A DNA stretch of 64,000 nt. Source: a virus. Below are positions 36,624-44,922 of this stretch, piece by piece. The notes beneath the pieces are model-generated. The model ran no database searches, had not been told where the DNA came from, and saw nothing but the letters and a program-made list of their open reading frames with translations. The translations under genes were made by a program, and so were the position numbers. Each line of letters starts with the position of its first letter. The first letter of the stretch is position 1. The stretch lies in the IMG/VR virus record IMGVR_UViG_3300046516_001034, positions 1 through 64,000 of that record; one strand, written 5' to 3'.

Positions 36624-37182
36624 CCGCAAAGCATTCTTTGAAAGTATCCGCGAGAACTTATTCGAGGGTGTTCTTAGCCAGCGCCAAGTCGATGGCATGA
36701 ATGCGGTCATGGATACGTGGGAGCAGTATCATTTCGACAAGGATATTCGCTGGCTGGCGTACTGCATGGCGACCGCGCACCACGAAACAGCCTATGTGTG
36801 GGACGCGATTGAAGAGTACGGCAAGGGATCGGGTAAAGAGTACGGCGCGCCTGCTGGCCCTTACGGCGAGTGTTATTACGGTAGGGGGTTCGTGCAGCTA
36901 ACGTGGCTGGAAAATTATCAGAAGGGGGAGATTGTTCTCAAGGAGAACTACGACGTTGAGTGCCCGATGGTGCAGTACCCGCATAGGATGCTGGAACTGG
37001 AGCCTGCGGCATTGATACTTTTTGATGGGATGATTGGAGGTTGGTTCACGGGTGTGGGGCTGCCGATGTTTTTTAATGCGACGACCGAAGACCCATACAA
37101 CGCCCGCAAGATCGTCAACGGTTTGGATAAAGCCAGCACCATTCAAAACCACTACTACAAGTTCAAGGACGCACTCACATGA
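36616..37182 (+). CDS. GH19-type endolysin (chitinase-like muramidase)
   Basis: 188 aa. Cleaves peptidoglycan glycan strands at lysis. GH19 marks: AHHETAYVWDAIEEYGKG with a likely catalytic Glu at 57 and EE at 66-67, then YYGRGFVQLTW at residues 87-97, and RKIVNGLDKA near the end. No signal peptide, so it would need a holin or similar pore for export. ATG 36616 chosen rather than upstream starts because the family begins here; GGAGAAAA precedes it. Confidence 0.85.
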   Translation: MIDRKAFFESIRENLFEGVLSQRQVDGMNAVMDTWEQYHFDKDIRWLAYCMATAHHETAYVWDAIEEYGKGSGKEYGAPAGPYGECYYGRGFVQLTWLENYQKGEIVLKENYDVECPMVQYPHRMLELEPAALILFDGMIGGWFTGVGLPMFFNATTEDPYNARKIVNGLDKASTIQNHYYKFKDALT

Positions 37183-37367
37183 CCCTTAGCAGTGTCGCCA
37201 CCACCACTGTTGACGCGCTCAAGCAGTCGCCCCTCCTGCTGGTGGTTATTATTCTTAATGCCGGGATGATTTGGGCGTTGTTATTTGTCGCCAGTTCGCA
37301 GCGTGACGAGCGGCAGATGCTAACTAAGATGTTGATCGAGAATTGCCAACCGAAATCACCCGGTTAA
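37179..37367 (+). CDS. small membrane protein, possible lysis factor
   Basis: 62 aa, ATGA overlap with the endolysin stop. One membrane helix (LLLVVIILNAGMIWALLFVA) followed by a charged, Gln/Glu-rich end (SSQRDERQMLTKMLIENC). The position suits a holin or inner-membrane spanin-type partner; the single helix and short cytoplasmic or periplasmic tail do not decide. Last gene of the forward arm; a palindrome (37365-37380) overlaps its stop. Confidence 0.6.
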   Translation: MTLSSVATTTVDALKQSPLLLVVIILNAGMIWALLFVASSQRDERQMLTKMLIENCQPKSPG

Positions 37368-37370
37368 CTC

Positions 37371-37532
37371 TCAAGAGTTATCCAAGAAAAACATTCGCCC
37401 GGTGCCGACGATCACCAAGACCGATCCAAGCAGGAACGTCACCCAGTTAATCAAGGGGTAATCGGCGTAGCCAGTCGCCAAGCTGACGGCGAGCAGCATG
37501 AGGCCGATGGCGACGAGCGCGCGGCTGATCAC
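37371..37532 (-). CDS. tiny two-helix membrane protein
   Basis: 53 aa, GTG start overlapping the stop of the upstream tiny gene. Helices LVAIGLMLLAVSLATG and WVTFLLGSVLVIVGTG. Last of four consecutive tiny membrane-protein genes read in reverse; it converges on the forward lysis gene with only three bases between stops. Confidence 0.55.
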   Translation of the reverse strand: MISRALVAIGLMLLAVSLATGYADYPLINWVTFLLGSVLVIVGTGRMFFLDNS

Positions 37533-37663
37533 ACCAACCACGCGATGACGATGACCATCAGGGCCATGCCGATGACGGCGACGATAGCCATTGTGATCGC
37601 CTCTCGCATGGGATACTTTGTTGGCGGGAAATCAAAGCCGTCGTCATCAGTCGGACGGCTCAT
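37529..37663 (-). CDS. tiny membrane protein
   Basis: 44 aa: acidic N-terminus (MSRPTDDDGFDFPP) then one helix (AITMAIVAVIGMALMVIVIAWLV). Its start overlaps the upstream gene by 17 bases and its stop overlaps the downstream start, indicating coupled translation. Confidence 0.55.
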   Translation of the reverse strand: MSRPTDDDGFDFPPTKYPMREAITMAIVAVIGMALMVIVIAWLV

Positions 37664-37796
37664 CTTCGAGATCCATCTTAATGGACAACGCCAGCACGCC
37701 CACCAAAAGCACGAACACGAGAAGGGCAATGCCTCCGACCACCTCGAAATTGTAGATCATCAGGTCCGCGAACGCCTGCGTTTTCCCGTCAACCAT
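37647..37796 (-). CDS. tiny membrane protein
   Basis: 49 aa: one helix (VGGIALLVFVLLVGVLAL) with an acidic end (KMDLEDEPSD). The start is preceded by GGAGGTGAGG, a good ribosome site. Four bases separate it from the preceding tiny gene. Confidence 0.6.
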   Translation of the reverse strand: MVDGKTQAFADLMIYNFEVVGGIALLVFVLLVGVLALSIKMDLEDEPSD

Positions 37797-37800
37797 CCCC

Positions 37801-37896
37801 TCACCTCCAAAGATAAATCAAACCCGTCACGGCCATGGCGGACGCTACCCATGCCATGATCACGTAGAGAAGAACCCAACTGCCTTCGTAGGACAT
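37801..37896 (-). CDS. tiny membrane protein
   Basis: 31 aa, essentially a single helix (WVLLYVIMAWVASAMAVTGL). First of the four-gene reverse cluster. Accepted because spacing, ribosome sites and membrane character agree across all four. Confidence 0.45.
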   Translation of the reverse strand: MSYEGSWVLLYVIMAWVASAMAVTGLIYLWR

Positions 37897-37960
37897 GCCC
37901 GTTTAGCACCCTGTTAACGTCCACCTGCTGAACGGAGCCGAAAACTCACGGACGATCAAA

Positions 37961-37978
37961 GCGGCGGGGGACCACCGC
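37961..37978 (-). terminator. GC-rich hairpin after PEP-CTERM gene
   Basis: Read in reverse, GCGGTGG pairs with CCGCCGC (one G-U) around a four-base loop and is followed by TTTGAT. The short T-run suggests partial termination before the tiny membrane genes. Confidence 0.45.
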
Positions 37979-38776
37979 TCAGATTGCGAGACGCGCGCCG
38001 CGCTTCTTCCAGCCGACGAGGCTCATCAACGCGAAGCCAGCGCCCATCATCACCCATGTGCTAGGCTCCGGCGTGCCGGGGATCGATGTGGTGTTAACGA
38101 ACCCGGCGTTGGTCCACGACGTGTCGAACGCGGTGATATCTAATTTACCGTTGTTCTTGACTGAGATATCCACAGCCAAAGGCGCAATGATCGTGCCAAT
38201 GCTGAATGCGCCATTGACGGTCAGGAAATCGGCGTCGCTGTTGAATCCGCCGCCCGGCACGTTGAACGTCGCTTCTTCGATTTGAAACGTGGTTGGCACG
38301 GTCAACCCAAGCAGGTCATACTCGGTCTTGATGTTGGCGAACGACACGCTGTTGTCGCCAAGCCCGACCTGATCGCCAAACTTCTGACCAGCGGCGAGGG
38401 TGATCACCGGGCCATCGAACAGGCCATTGGTCGAATCGAACGCCTGCGCGGTGAACACCGAGGTCGGGCCTAGGGTGAACGCTCCCAGCGGGCCGACGCC
38501 TGTCGCGCCAGTAATCGTCGGCAGAGCCGTGCCGAGAGGATCGATGAAAAAGATCCTGATCGGATCATTGATGCTGTGGTTGCCGACTTCAGTGATGGTG
38601 AACGTGTTGCTGTCGTTCAGCAGCACTGGATCAGAACCTGTCGCGGTTCCACTGGTGACATGGAACGCGGTCGGATCGCAGATCGTGTTGCCGCTGGCGT
38701 CGGTGGTGCAGGCGCTTTGGGCATAAGCGGGAAGAGCGAACGCAGAGATTACTCCCGCGAGTAAAAGCTTTCTCAT
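37979..38776 (-). CDS. PEP-CTERM sorting-signal protein 2
   Basis: 265 aa. Signal peptide MRKLLLAGVISAFALPAYAQ; mature beta-rich Ser/Thr/Gly/Asn domain with two cysteines near its start; C-terminal PGTPEPSTWVMMGAGFALMS, continuing LVGWKKRGARLAI, which is the PEP motif, membrane helix and basic tail recognised by exosortases. Such proteins are exported, cleaved after PEP-CTERM recognition and placed at the cell surface or in the exopolysaccharide. No exosortase gene is visible here, so host machinery must be used. Second gene of a two-gene unit with its paralogue. Confidence 0.8.
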   Translation of the reverse strand: MRKLLLAGVISAFALPAYAQSACTTDASGNTICDPTAFHVTSGTATGSDPVLLNDSNTFTITEVGNHSINDPIRIFFIDPLGTALPTITGATGVGPLGAFTLGPTSVFTAQAFDSTNGLFDGPVITLAAGQKFGDQVGLGDNSVSFANIKTEYDLLGLTVPTTFQIEEATFNVPGGGFNSDADFLTVNGAFSIGTIIAPLAVDISVKNNGKLDITAFDTSWTNAGFVNTTSIPGTPEPSTWVMMGAGFALMSLVGWKKRGARLAI

Positions 38777-38881
38777 TATTGTTTTTCCTTATTGTTGAAG
38801 CGGTCAGGGGAGGGGACGGGAGACAACTTGCGGTAGTCTTGCCCCTCCCCCTTCCTTCCGCCATCTTTGAGGGGGATATTC

Positions 38882-39580
38882 TCAGACAGCGAAACGCGGT
38901 GTGCGACGCTTACGCAAGCCCAACGCGCCCAAGAGCGCGAACCCGCCGCCCATCAGCACCCATGTGCTGGGTTCCGGCACCGCGCTGGCGTCCATCGAGA
39001 CGTTCTGGACGCCGACGATAGCCCCCGGCTGAAGGGTGAGCGAGAGGCTCTCGGCCAGCCCATACGGCCCCGTCACAGGATCGAAGCCGCTGCCGTTGAA
39101 CGAGAACGAATGTGGGCCAGTCAGGAGAGACGACAGGAAGTCGCCAATGTCTGTGCCGGTAGGAACGCCAGTCGCCGTGCCGTTGAGCGTGTTGCCGCCA
39201 TCAGCGAAGAACGAACCGCCCAGCATCGCTGAACCACTATCGACGCCGATGGTGCCGGTCAGCAAGAAGTTCGCAGACGGCCCAAGGAAGCCGTTCGCGC
39301 CAGCAATAATGTCGAGCGTCTGCACCGTCCCCGTCGTGTTGGTGATCGTGATGTTGCCTTCGCTCAAGCTGTTGGGGTTGGTCCCCCTCGATGCGGCGCT
39401 CACCGAAACGGTGATGCCGTCGAGGTTGGAGCCGATGAGGGCCGCAGCATTGTTGCCGGTAGCCGCCTCGAACCCGCCGGGGTCCGCCGCGTTCCACAGG
39501 ATGAGCGCCGTGTTCGCAGCGTACACAGGTGTAGCCCCCACTGCGCCGAGAAGCGCTGCGGTTAATAGCAATCTTTTCAT
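38882..39580 (-). CDS. PEP-CTERM sorting-signal protein 1
   Basis: 232 aa. ATG 39580 chosen for its signal peptide (MKRLLLTAALLGAVGATPVYA) and GGGGA site; ATG 39592 would add four residues. Mature domain Gly/Ser/Thr/Asn-rich, beta-like, no cysteine. The C-terminus has AVPEPSTWVLMGGGFALLG, then LRKRR. The domain differs from that of the neighbour, but the sorting end is nearly identical (PEPSTWV-MG-GFAL). A consensus-like promoter (39622-39650) stands 42 bases upstream, so the pair can be expressed apart from the replication genes. Confidence 0.8.
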   Translation of the reverse strand: MKRLLLTAALLGAVGATPVYAANTALILWNAADPGGFEAATGNNAAALIGSNLDGITVSVSAASRGTNPNSLSEGNITITNTTGTVQTLDIIAGANGFLGPSANFLLTGTIGVDSGSAMLGGSFFADGGNTLNGTATGVPTGTDIGDFLSSLLTGPHSFSFNGSGFDPVTGPYGLAESLSLTLQPGAIVGVQNVSMDASAVPEPSTWVLMGGGFALLGALGLRKRRTPRFAV

Positions 39581-39621
39581 GATGGTCCCCATATGAACGG
39601 GGCAAGACGCCCCTGTTTTCC

Positions 39622-39650
39622 CCTATAACATACGTGTTAGGACTTGTCAA
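39622..39650 (-). promoter_or_regulatory. sigma-70-like promoter for PEP-CTERM genes
   Basis: Reverse strand TTGACA (39645-39650), 17-base spacer, TATAGG (39622-39627). The spacer contains CCTAACAC and RTATG, as in the promoter at 49980-50008. A dispersed palindrome (39674-39691) lies just upstream, in an AT-rich gap. Confidence 0.65.
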
Positions 39651-39728
39651 GAACTATTTTTCACGACGTTTTTGTTACTCTCAGGAGTAAATTTCCAAAT
39701 TCTCAAAAATATTTTTTTGGGTTAAAAA

Positions 39729-40055
39729 TCATTCCCCATGTGGCAGAAGGAGAATAGCTTTTTTGCGCTGTATTCCCTCATATAGCTCTAACTGCTCTTT
39801 TGTCTCTAATGGGATCGTCCATACCGCGCTTACTAGCGCAGGCAGCACGAAATCTACCCCAACACTCTTATCGCTACGATTAGGAGGAACAGGAGCAGGA
39901 TCGCTATGCCTACTATATACGCGTATTCGTTCTTGATGCCGAACATATGAGCCCCCACAGTGTTGGGGAGTAGGGTAGCGCCACACACGAAAACAGTGCG
40001 CTGACGTTGGTTGCGACAGCAAAATAGCCCCTAGCGCAATGATAGTTGATTTCAC
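39729..40055 (-). CDS. exported small protein
   Basis: 108 aa. N-terminal hydrophobic segment MKSTIIALGAILLSQPTSA looks like a signal peptide; mature part begins HCFRVWRYPTPQHCGGSY with two cysteines and is rich in Pro/Arg, then a hydrophobic stretch (FVLPALVSAVWTIPL). Overlaps the upstream gene by four bases. Likely periplasmic; function unknown. Confidence 0.6.
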   Translation of the reverse strand: MKSTIIALGAILLSQPTSAHCFRVWRYPTPQHCGGSYVRHQERIRVYSRHSDPAPVPPNRSDKSVGVDFVLPALVSAVWTIPLETKEQLELYEGIQRKKAILLLPHGE

Positions 40056-40276
40056 CTCAATCGCTCCAATAACCTCACCCGCTCTTCCATGAGCTTTTCA
40101 GTGATCTCGGTGGCGGTGCTATGAGCCTTCGCCAACCCCTCAAGGTCTTCACGCGCATCCTCCAGCGCTTCGCCCCGTTCGCGCCACGAGGCGATGAGAG
40201 CGCGGATATCCATAATACTCAAAAAGCCTACCAGTTCAAATCGCGCTACGATCTCCTCAACGCTCGGCTCAGTCAT
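40052..40276 (-). CDS. small coiled-coil protein
   Basis: 74 aa from ATG 40276, which overlaps the primase-helicase stop (ATGA). Strongly helical and charged (REDLEGLAKAHSTATEITEK), likely coiled coil. Longer upstream frames overlap the primase gene and are not credible. Function unknown. Confidence 0.6.
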   Translation of the reverse strand: MTEPSVEEIVARFELVGFLSIMDIRALIASWRERGEALEDAREDLEGLAKAHSTATEITEKLMEERVRLLERLR

Positions 40277-43209
40277 GGCGTCAACCCATACTGGTTGATA
40301 TATTCGCCCACTGCTGGCTCCAGTTGGGTGCCGATAATGGGCGCGATGATCCATACGTTCTCGCTTGACCCGGCCTTGGTAGACCCACTGCCCAGCGCCG
40401 CCGTCGTCATTCGCGCCCCCAACCGGGATTGCAGCGCATGGGTGAGCGCCGCCTTGGGGCGGCCGGTGCGTACGCACCACTCGCCCAGCGCCGTGTCGCT
40501 TACTCTCAGAGTAACCGGGTCGCCGGATATCTGCACGTCAACCCGGTTCCACTGCTTGCTGGCATAATCGTTCATTACCTTGGCGTAGCTCTTCGGCGGA
40601 CGGCCCCGCTGCGCCCATGTCTTATCGAGGATCACCATGCCGCGCTCCCGTTTCTCGTTGAGGAACGCGCCCATAGTGGACACGAGGGGCGTTTCCTTGG
40701 TGTAATCAGTCGAACCCGTATTCATCATCTTTCGCAGATAGTGATATTCGCCAACGGCATACTGATACATTTCGTCAAGCGGGAAGTTCGCCACTCCCAG
40801 CAGGTTGGCTATCCTAGCGCCCACCAAGGTGGTGGAGATCGCCGCAATCCAGAAGCGCTCTTCCTGTAGCGGGTTAAGTTGGAGCGTGATCGCGTTCTGC
40901 ACCTTGGCGTGTTCGTCGTAAACCTTCTTATGGTTCGCACCCAAGAACGCCGCGTATTTGCGCCCCACGCCGCCATAGTTGAGGCTTAGGGCTTCTACCA
41001 TCCGCCCCACTTCGGCAACGAAGTGCTTCTCGTCGTTAGGCTTGACGAGGGCGCGCATCTCCAGCATACGAAGCAGGTTCGCATCCGTCCCTTGGTCGTG
41101 TTCGCGCACGGCGGAAGCAATGCTGCCGTTAGAGGCGTAGTTGCAATTGGTGCGAAACTCGCGCTTGATCCGCATGTTGCCATAGCGATCCGCGCGGCCC
41201 TTCTCCGAACCCCCCGTCAACTGTAGCACCACTTCGACCATATTGGCGATCTGCTTTACGCCTTTGATCTCGTCATAATTGATAGGTAGATGCCGCAGGA
41301 GCGTGCACTTCGCAAACGTGTAGTTCACGGTATCGGTCAGCCCACCCAGTGTCGGCACGCTCCACACCGCTTGGTTGAGCTTCAGCGAAGTGGTTTTGCC
41401 AATGCCGGAGCTTGGCGACCAAAGACCAATTAACAAACCATCTTGGCCACTCATTTTGATCAGCGGCGCGCCGAACGAAGTCGCCGCCATGAAGCATAAG
41501 TCGGGGCGATCCGGCGTCAGCACGATATCCGCCGCTTCGCGCCATACCCTCTCGTCGCCGGTTACTCCGTAGAGTTCCCCGCCCTCCCCGGCGTGGGTGC
41601 ACTTGAAGGTGCCAGCGGGGGAGACGAACTCACCGGCAAAGGAGAACCCCCAGTCGCCGTTGGTATCCTGCGCCCACCCGAACGGGGGCGCGGAGATGAG
41701 TGTCGAGTGGCTGGTTTGCAATTGCTTGATGTAGGCCATGAAGAACTCTCTTGTCGGCTTGGCGGCTCCAGTAAGGGGTAAACTTACGTCGGCAAGCGAT
41801 TTGTTTAGCGCGTGAAGATCAGAAAGTTGTGAATTTTCGAACGTCTTCGAAACTTGCACGCCCGCTTGCATGGTGCTGAACGTCAGCTTATCGGGTTTGC
41901 CGCGTTCGATGAAACCAGAACCTTCGATGATTGGGTACTCGAATACGCATATTTCGTCTGCCCCAGTTTCATCGGGGCGAATGGTGCTCAGATAGATAAG
42001 CTGGTCGTTGCCACGATAGTATTTGGGCGGCAAATCGATCTGTGACTGCGCCTTCTTCCCGGCGTACGCATGGCCGTTGCGCTTATACGATACGCTTAAC
42101 GGTGTAGTGTTGAGCGCCAGATGCGGACATTCTTTGCACTGAGTGACGCCATGACCCGCAAGTGTGGCGCAGAGAGGCGGGCCGATCTGACGTAGCGATC
42201 TTGCTTGTTGAGCAGTTGCAAGTTTTTGATCAGTCTCTTCGACGGTATACTTGGAGTGTCCTCTGGATAGTCGATGTGCAGTTCCTTCTGGATCGCTGAC
42301 ATGGCAAGCGAGCGCAATGGCGTCGTGCCAGATGGGCTCGGGGTGGTCTTTTCCGCCATCGGCAAGGGTGTCCTTGATAAACGGGCAAACTTCCGCCACA
42401 TCGTCGATATCGACGGGCGGGTACTCGGGCTTGGGGAGCGCCATGTCGTCGTTTTCGTTGGGCTCCCCCCGGGTCGTAGCCCGGGGGTTGGGAGGTGGCG
42501 GTGTTTTACTCTTTGGAGTAACAGCCGGAAATCGATCCAGCGCAGCGCACATTGCAGCAATATCCACGTCGGTATTGCTGTCCCACTTAAGCTCCACTTT
42601 CGCGCCATCGATCCCCGGCCCCGCTTTGAAGTTCCACGTATCGGCAATCCGTAACAATCTTGTCGGGTCATTGGTCACTTGCTGGTCGAAGTGAATGCCA
42701 TGATCCGAAGCAGCGCGAGTGAGTTGCGCCGCCATCTTTCGAAACTCGCTTGGCGAGAATAGCTCGCTCATCGTCCAGTACACATGAAACCCGCCCGAAC
42801 CGCTCAACACCATGATAGTTGGCGTCGGCAGCTTGGCCTCGCGCACGAACACGCGCATCGCCTGCGTAGCTTCGGCGGTAGAACCGAACGCCCCTTCCTT
42901 TACGTCTACGTCCATATACAGACACTTGCACGCCGTGAGGTTAGGGTTCTGGCGAATCGCGTCAGGGTATGGCCTCCCCTGCTTATGCTCGCCCGGGTTG
43001 AGATAAGCTCCATTGGCGAAGTATACGTCAAGTCCCTTGTGCGCCCAGTACATGGCGTCAAGCAGCGCCGTGCGCATCGTCTGGTGCGCCGCGCCGGGGT
43101 AGATCGGCACCCGTCCATCGTTGAAGATAACCTTACGATGGATAGAGAACCACGTATCTTTGTCGCGCGCTACCACGCGCGTAAGGTGTTGCAATGCAAT
43201 CTTGGTCAC
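40273..43209 (-). CDS. primase-helicase (AEP PrimPol plus DUF927-like ATPase)
   Basis: 978 aa. N-terminal archaeo-eukaryotic-type primase: catalytic YMDVDV (Asp 100 and 102), SGSGGFHVYW (136-145) and DPTRLLRIADTWNFK (181-195). A CxxC zinc-like segment (CKECPH) follows. The C-terminal half is a helicase-type ATPase of DUF927 type: Walker A SGIGKTT near residue 603, Walker B NYDEIKG near 645. Expected to unwind DNA and prime synthesis for the phage polymerase. Leads a replication block with the ssDNA-binding candidate just upstream. Confidence 0.8.
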   Translation of the reverse strand: MTKIALQHLTRVVARDKDTWFSIHRKVIFNDGRVPIYPGAAHQTMRTALLDAMYWAHKGLDVYFANGAYLNPGEHKQGRPYPDAIRQNPNLTACKCLYMDVDVKEGAFGSTAEATQAMRVFVREAKLPTPTIMVLSGSGGFHVYWTMSELFSPSEFRKMAAQLTRAASDHGIHFDQQVTNDPTRLLRIADTWNFKAGPGIDGAKVELKWDSNTDVDIAAMCAALDRFPAVTPKSKTPPPPNPRATTRGEPNENDDMALPKPEYPPVDIDDVAEVCPFIKDTLADGGKDHPEPIWHDAIALACHVSDPEGTAHRLSRGHSKYTVEETDQKLATAQQARSLRQIGPPLCATLAGHGVTQCKECPHLALNTTPLSVSYKRNGHAYAGKKAQSQIDLPPKYYRGNDQLIYLSTIRPDETGADEICVFEYPIIEGSGFIERGKPDKLTFSTMQAGVQVSKTFENSQLSDLHALNKSLADVSLPLTGAAKPTREFFMAYIKQLQTSHSTLISAPPFGWAQDTNGDWGFSFAGEFVSPAGTFKCTHAGEGGELYGVTGDERVWREAADIVLTPDRPDLCFMAATSFGAPLIKMSGQDGLLIGLWSPSSGIGKTTSLKLNQAVWSVPTLGGLTDTVNYTFAKCTLLRHLPINYDEIKGVKQIANMVEVVLQLTGGSEKGRADRYGNMRIKREFRTNCNYASNGSIASAVREHDQGTDANLLRMLEMRALVKPNDEKHFVAEVGRMVEALSLNYGGVGRKYAAFLGANHKKVYDEHAKVQNAITLQLNPLQEERFWIAAISTTLVGARIANLLGVANFPLDEMYQYAVGEYHYLRKMMNTGSTDYTKETPLVSTMGAFLNEKRERGMVILDKTWAQRGRPPKSYAKVMNDYASKQWNRVDVQISGDPVTLRVSDTALGEWCVRTGRPKAALTHALQSRLGARMTTAALGSGSTKAGSSENVWIIAPIIGTQLEPAVGEYINQYGLTP

Positions 43210-43231
43210 GCCTGCCTCCCGCGAGAATAAT

Positions 43232-43282
43232 GGGGGGAGGGTTGCGCGCCTCCCCCCAATTTCCCCGGACTATTATCCGGGG
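43232..43282. terminator. two adjacent hairpins between replication genes
   Basis: GGGGGGAGG (43232-43240) pairs with CCTCCCCCC (43249-43257); CCCCGGA (43263-43269) pairs with TCCGGGG (43276-43282). Short A/T runs lie between and after them. Probably a partial terminator or processing site upstream of the primase-helicase gene. Confidence 0.5.
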
Positions 43283-43283
43283 A

Positions 43284-44405
43284 TCACGGCTTCATCAGGC
43301 TATCAAACGCAGAGTTCAACTCGTCGGGCAGCGAGTGCGCATTGTCCTCGTGCAACGCCTCGCTAACGCTGGCCTCTTCAATGGGCGCGGTGCGCACCGT
43401 CCGCGTAGACGCCGGGGCAGGGGCAGGGTTGGCGACCGCATCGATGATCGTCTTCCCACCCGGCTTGACGGCGAACCCACCCGGCATAGACGCCGGGGGT
43501 TTAGCCGCGCCAAGGTTTATTTTCATCGGCGCTTGTTGAGGAGCGACCGGCTGGGGAGCGGCTTTAACGCTTGCCGTTTGCTGTGGCCCCTTGGGAATAG
43601 CTCCTTTAGGGGTTTCGGCTTGCGCTTGCGGCTTGGCCCCTTTAGGAGTATCGCCATCAGCTTCTGGTCCATCAACCTCAATCTTGCTGCTGAGTATACG
43701 TCCCACCTGCTCATGTTTGCGCGTCTCCAACACCACCGCCACCTCGTCATCGGACAGTTGCCCCGCCCACGAGAACTCGATACGTGGGAACGCCGTGGTC
43801 TGATCGAAGCTGAGTTGCGTGACGCCGCCAAAGTATTGGATGCCGTTGTTCGTCAACGCAGTGGCGTACTGGTCCATGTTGCGCAGCGAGCTAGGCGGCA
43901 CAGAGAGCAGCATCGGCCCGCCCGCGTCCTCGTTGGTCAGGTCATCCCCATAGGGAACAACCACCACGCGACGCCGTTGCTGGCAGGCTTTCGCCTTGGG
44001 CGCGGCGGCAGTCGCCCCCGATCCCCACGCGTCGTTGGGACAGGTGGCGCAGACCGGGTTGACCGGATCAGGCACGATATCATCGGGCCGGATGCCGTTG
44101 CTCGACCAGCATGAGGGGCGATTGTTAGCGCCCTCGACATAGCCGCCCGGATAGAAGGTGCGGGTCAACTCTGCTTGCGACTTGAGGATCACCACGTTGA
44201 TCGCCGGGACGGGGAACCCGCGCTCGTCGCTGATGACCTTATCCTCGCCCTTCCATCTATAGTGCCACTTGCCGCCCTTGATGCCAAGGATCGGGAACGA
44301 AGTGGTTACGCCCGCCGACAATTCGGCGTTCTCCAACGGCATGTTGGCAAGCAGCGACGACTGCTGCATGATCACGCCCGGCTTCTTAGTTACCAAATTA
44401 TTCAA
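43284..44405 (-). CDS. putative ssDNA-binding protein
   Basis: 373 aa. Start is TTG 44405, six bases after a perfect AGGAGG, an unusual initiation codon. Residues 1-250 form a beta-rich domain with CATCPNDAWGSG and KACQQRRRVVVV; residues 250-350 are Pro/Ala/Lys-rich linker; the last 25 are acidic-helical (LPDELNSAFDSLMKP). A long flexible linker with acidic tip next to primase and polymerase genes is the layout of a single-stranded DNA-binding protein. Inferred mainly from context and layout. Confidence 0.45.
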   Translation of the reverse strand: MNNLVTKKPGVIMQQSSLLANMPLENAELSAGVTTSFPILGIKGGKWHYRWKGEDKVISDERGFPVPAINVVILKSQAELTRTFYPGGYVEGANNRPSCWSSNGIRPDDIVPDPVNPVCATCPNDAWGSGATAAAPKAKACQQRRRVVVVPYGDDLTNEDAGGPMLLSVPPSSLRNMDQYATALTNNGIQYFGGVTQLSFDQTTAFPRIEFSWAGQLSDDEVAVVLETRKHEQVGRILSSKIEVDGPEADGDTPKGAKPQAQAETPKGAIPKGPQQTASVKAAPQPVAPQQAPMKINLGAAKPPASMPGGFAVKPGGKTIIDAVANPAPAPASTRTVRTAPIEEASVSEALHEDNAHSLPDELNSAFDSLMKP

Positions 44406-44442
44406 GCTGTCCTCCTGTTACTCTGCATGAGTAATGATGTTG

Positions 44443-44922
44443 TTATTCTGCTGCTGTATCGTTGGTAGGTTCTTCCCAGAAGTCGCCGCCCTCCGGCCCA
44501 CCGTCCTTGCCTTCCACCTTCTTGCGCGGCTTGGGCGGGGCGTTAATATAGAGCACGTTCATCGCATTCCTAAAGAGCCCCGGCGGCGGTCCCTCGTTGG
44601 TCTGCGCGTAGGTTTCGCAGGCGACGCCAGCAGCAGCCCAAGTGATAAGTTCCCACGCCTCCGCGCCAATGACGTGGCGACGGAACTCGTCCTTGTCCTG
44701 CACCCGGAAGGTGACCTTCTCCTTCCAATACGCGGTGCCGTTCACCGTGGCGGCCGATTTCTGGCCTGTCTCGTTGAGATACTGGAGTATCTGCGTGCGC
44801 GCTTTCTCCGCCCACTCCTTGAGCGGCTTGAGCTTTTCCTCAAGCGCCGTCTCTTCTAATTTGATCTTCGCTTCCATCTCGCGCACCTGCTTGATGCGTT
44901 CCGCTACATTCAATACTGCCAC
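44443..44922 (-). CDS. coiled-coil protein next to ssDNA-binding candidate
   Basis: 159 aa. N-terminal coiled coil (residues about 5-50, REMEAKIKLEETALEEKLK), then a small domain (YWKEKVTFRVQDKDEFRRHV, ITWAAAGVACETY) and PPGLFRNAMNVLYIN, ending in an acidic tail. Proteins with this layout occur beside SSB-type genes in phages, with unknown role. Overlaps the upstream winged-helix gene by 83 bases. Confidence 0.55.
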   Translation of the reverse strand: MAVLNVAERIKQVREMEAKIKLEETALEEKLKPLKEWAEKARTQILQYLNETGQKSAATVNGTAYWKEKVTFRVQDKDEFRRHVIGAEAWELITWAAAGVACETYAQTNEGPPPGLFRNAMNVLYINAPPKPRKKVEGKDGGPEGGDFWEEPTNDTAAE

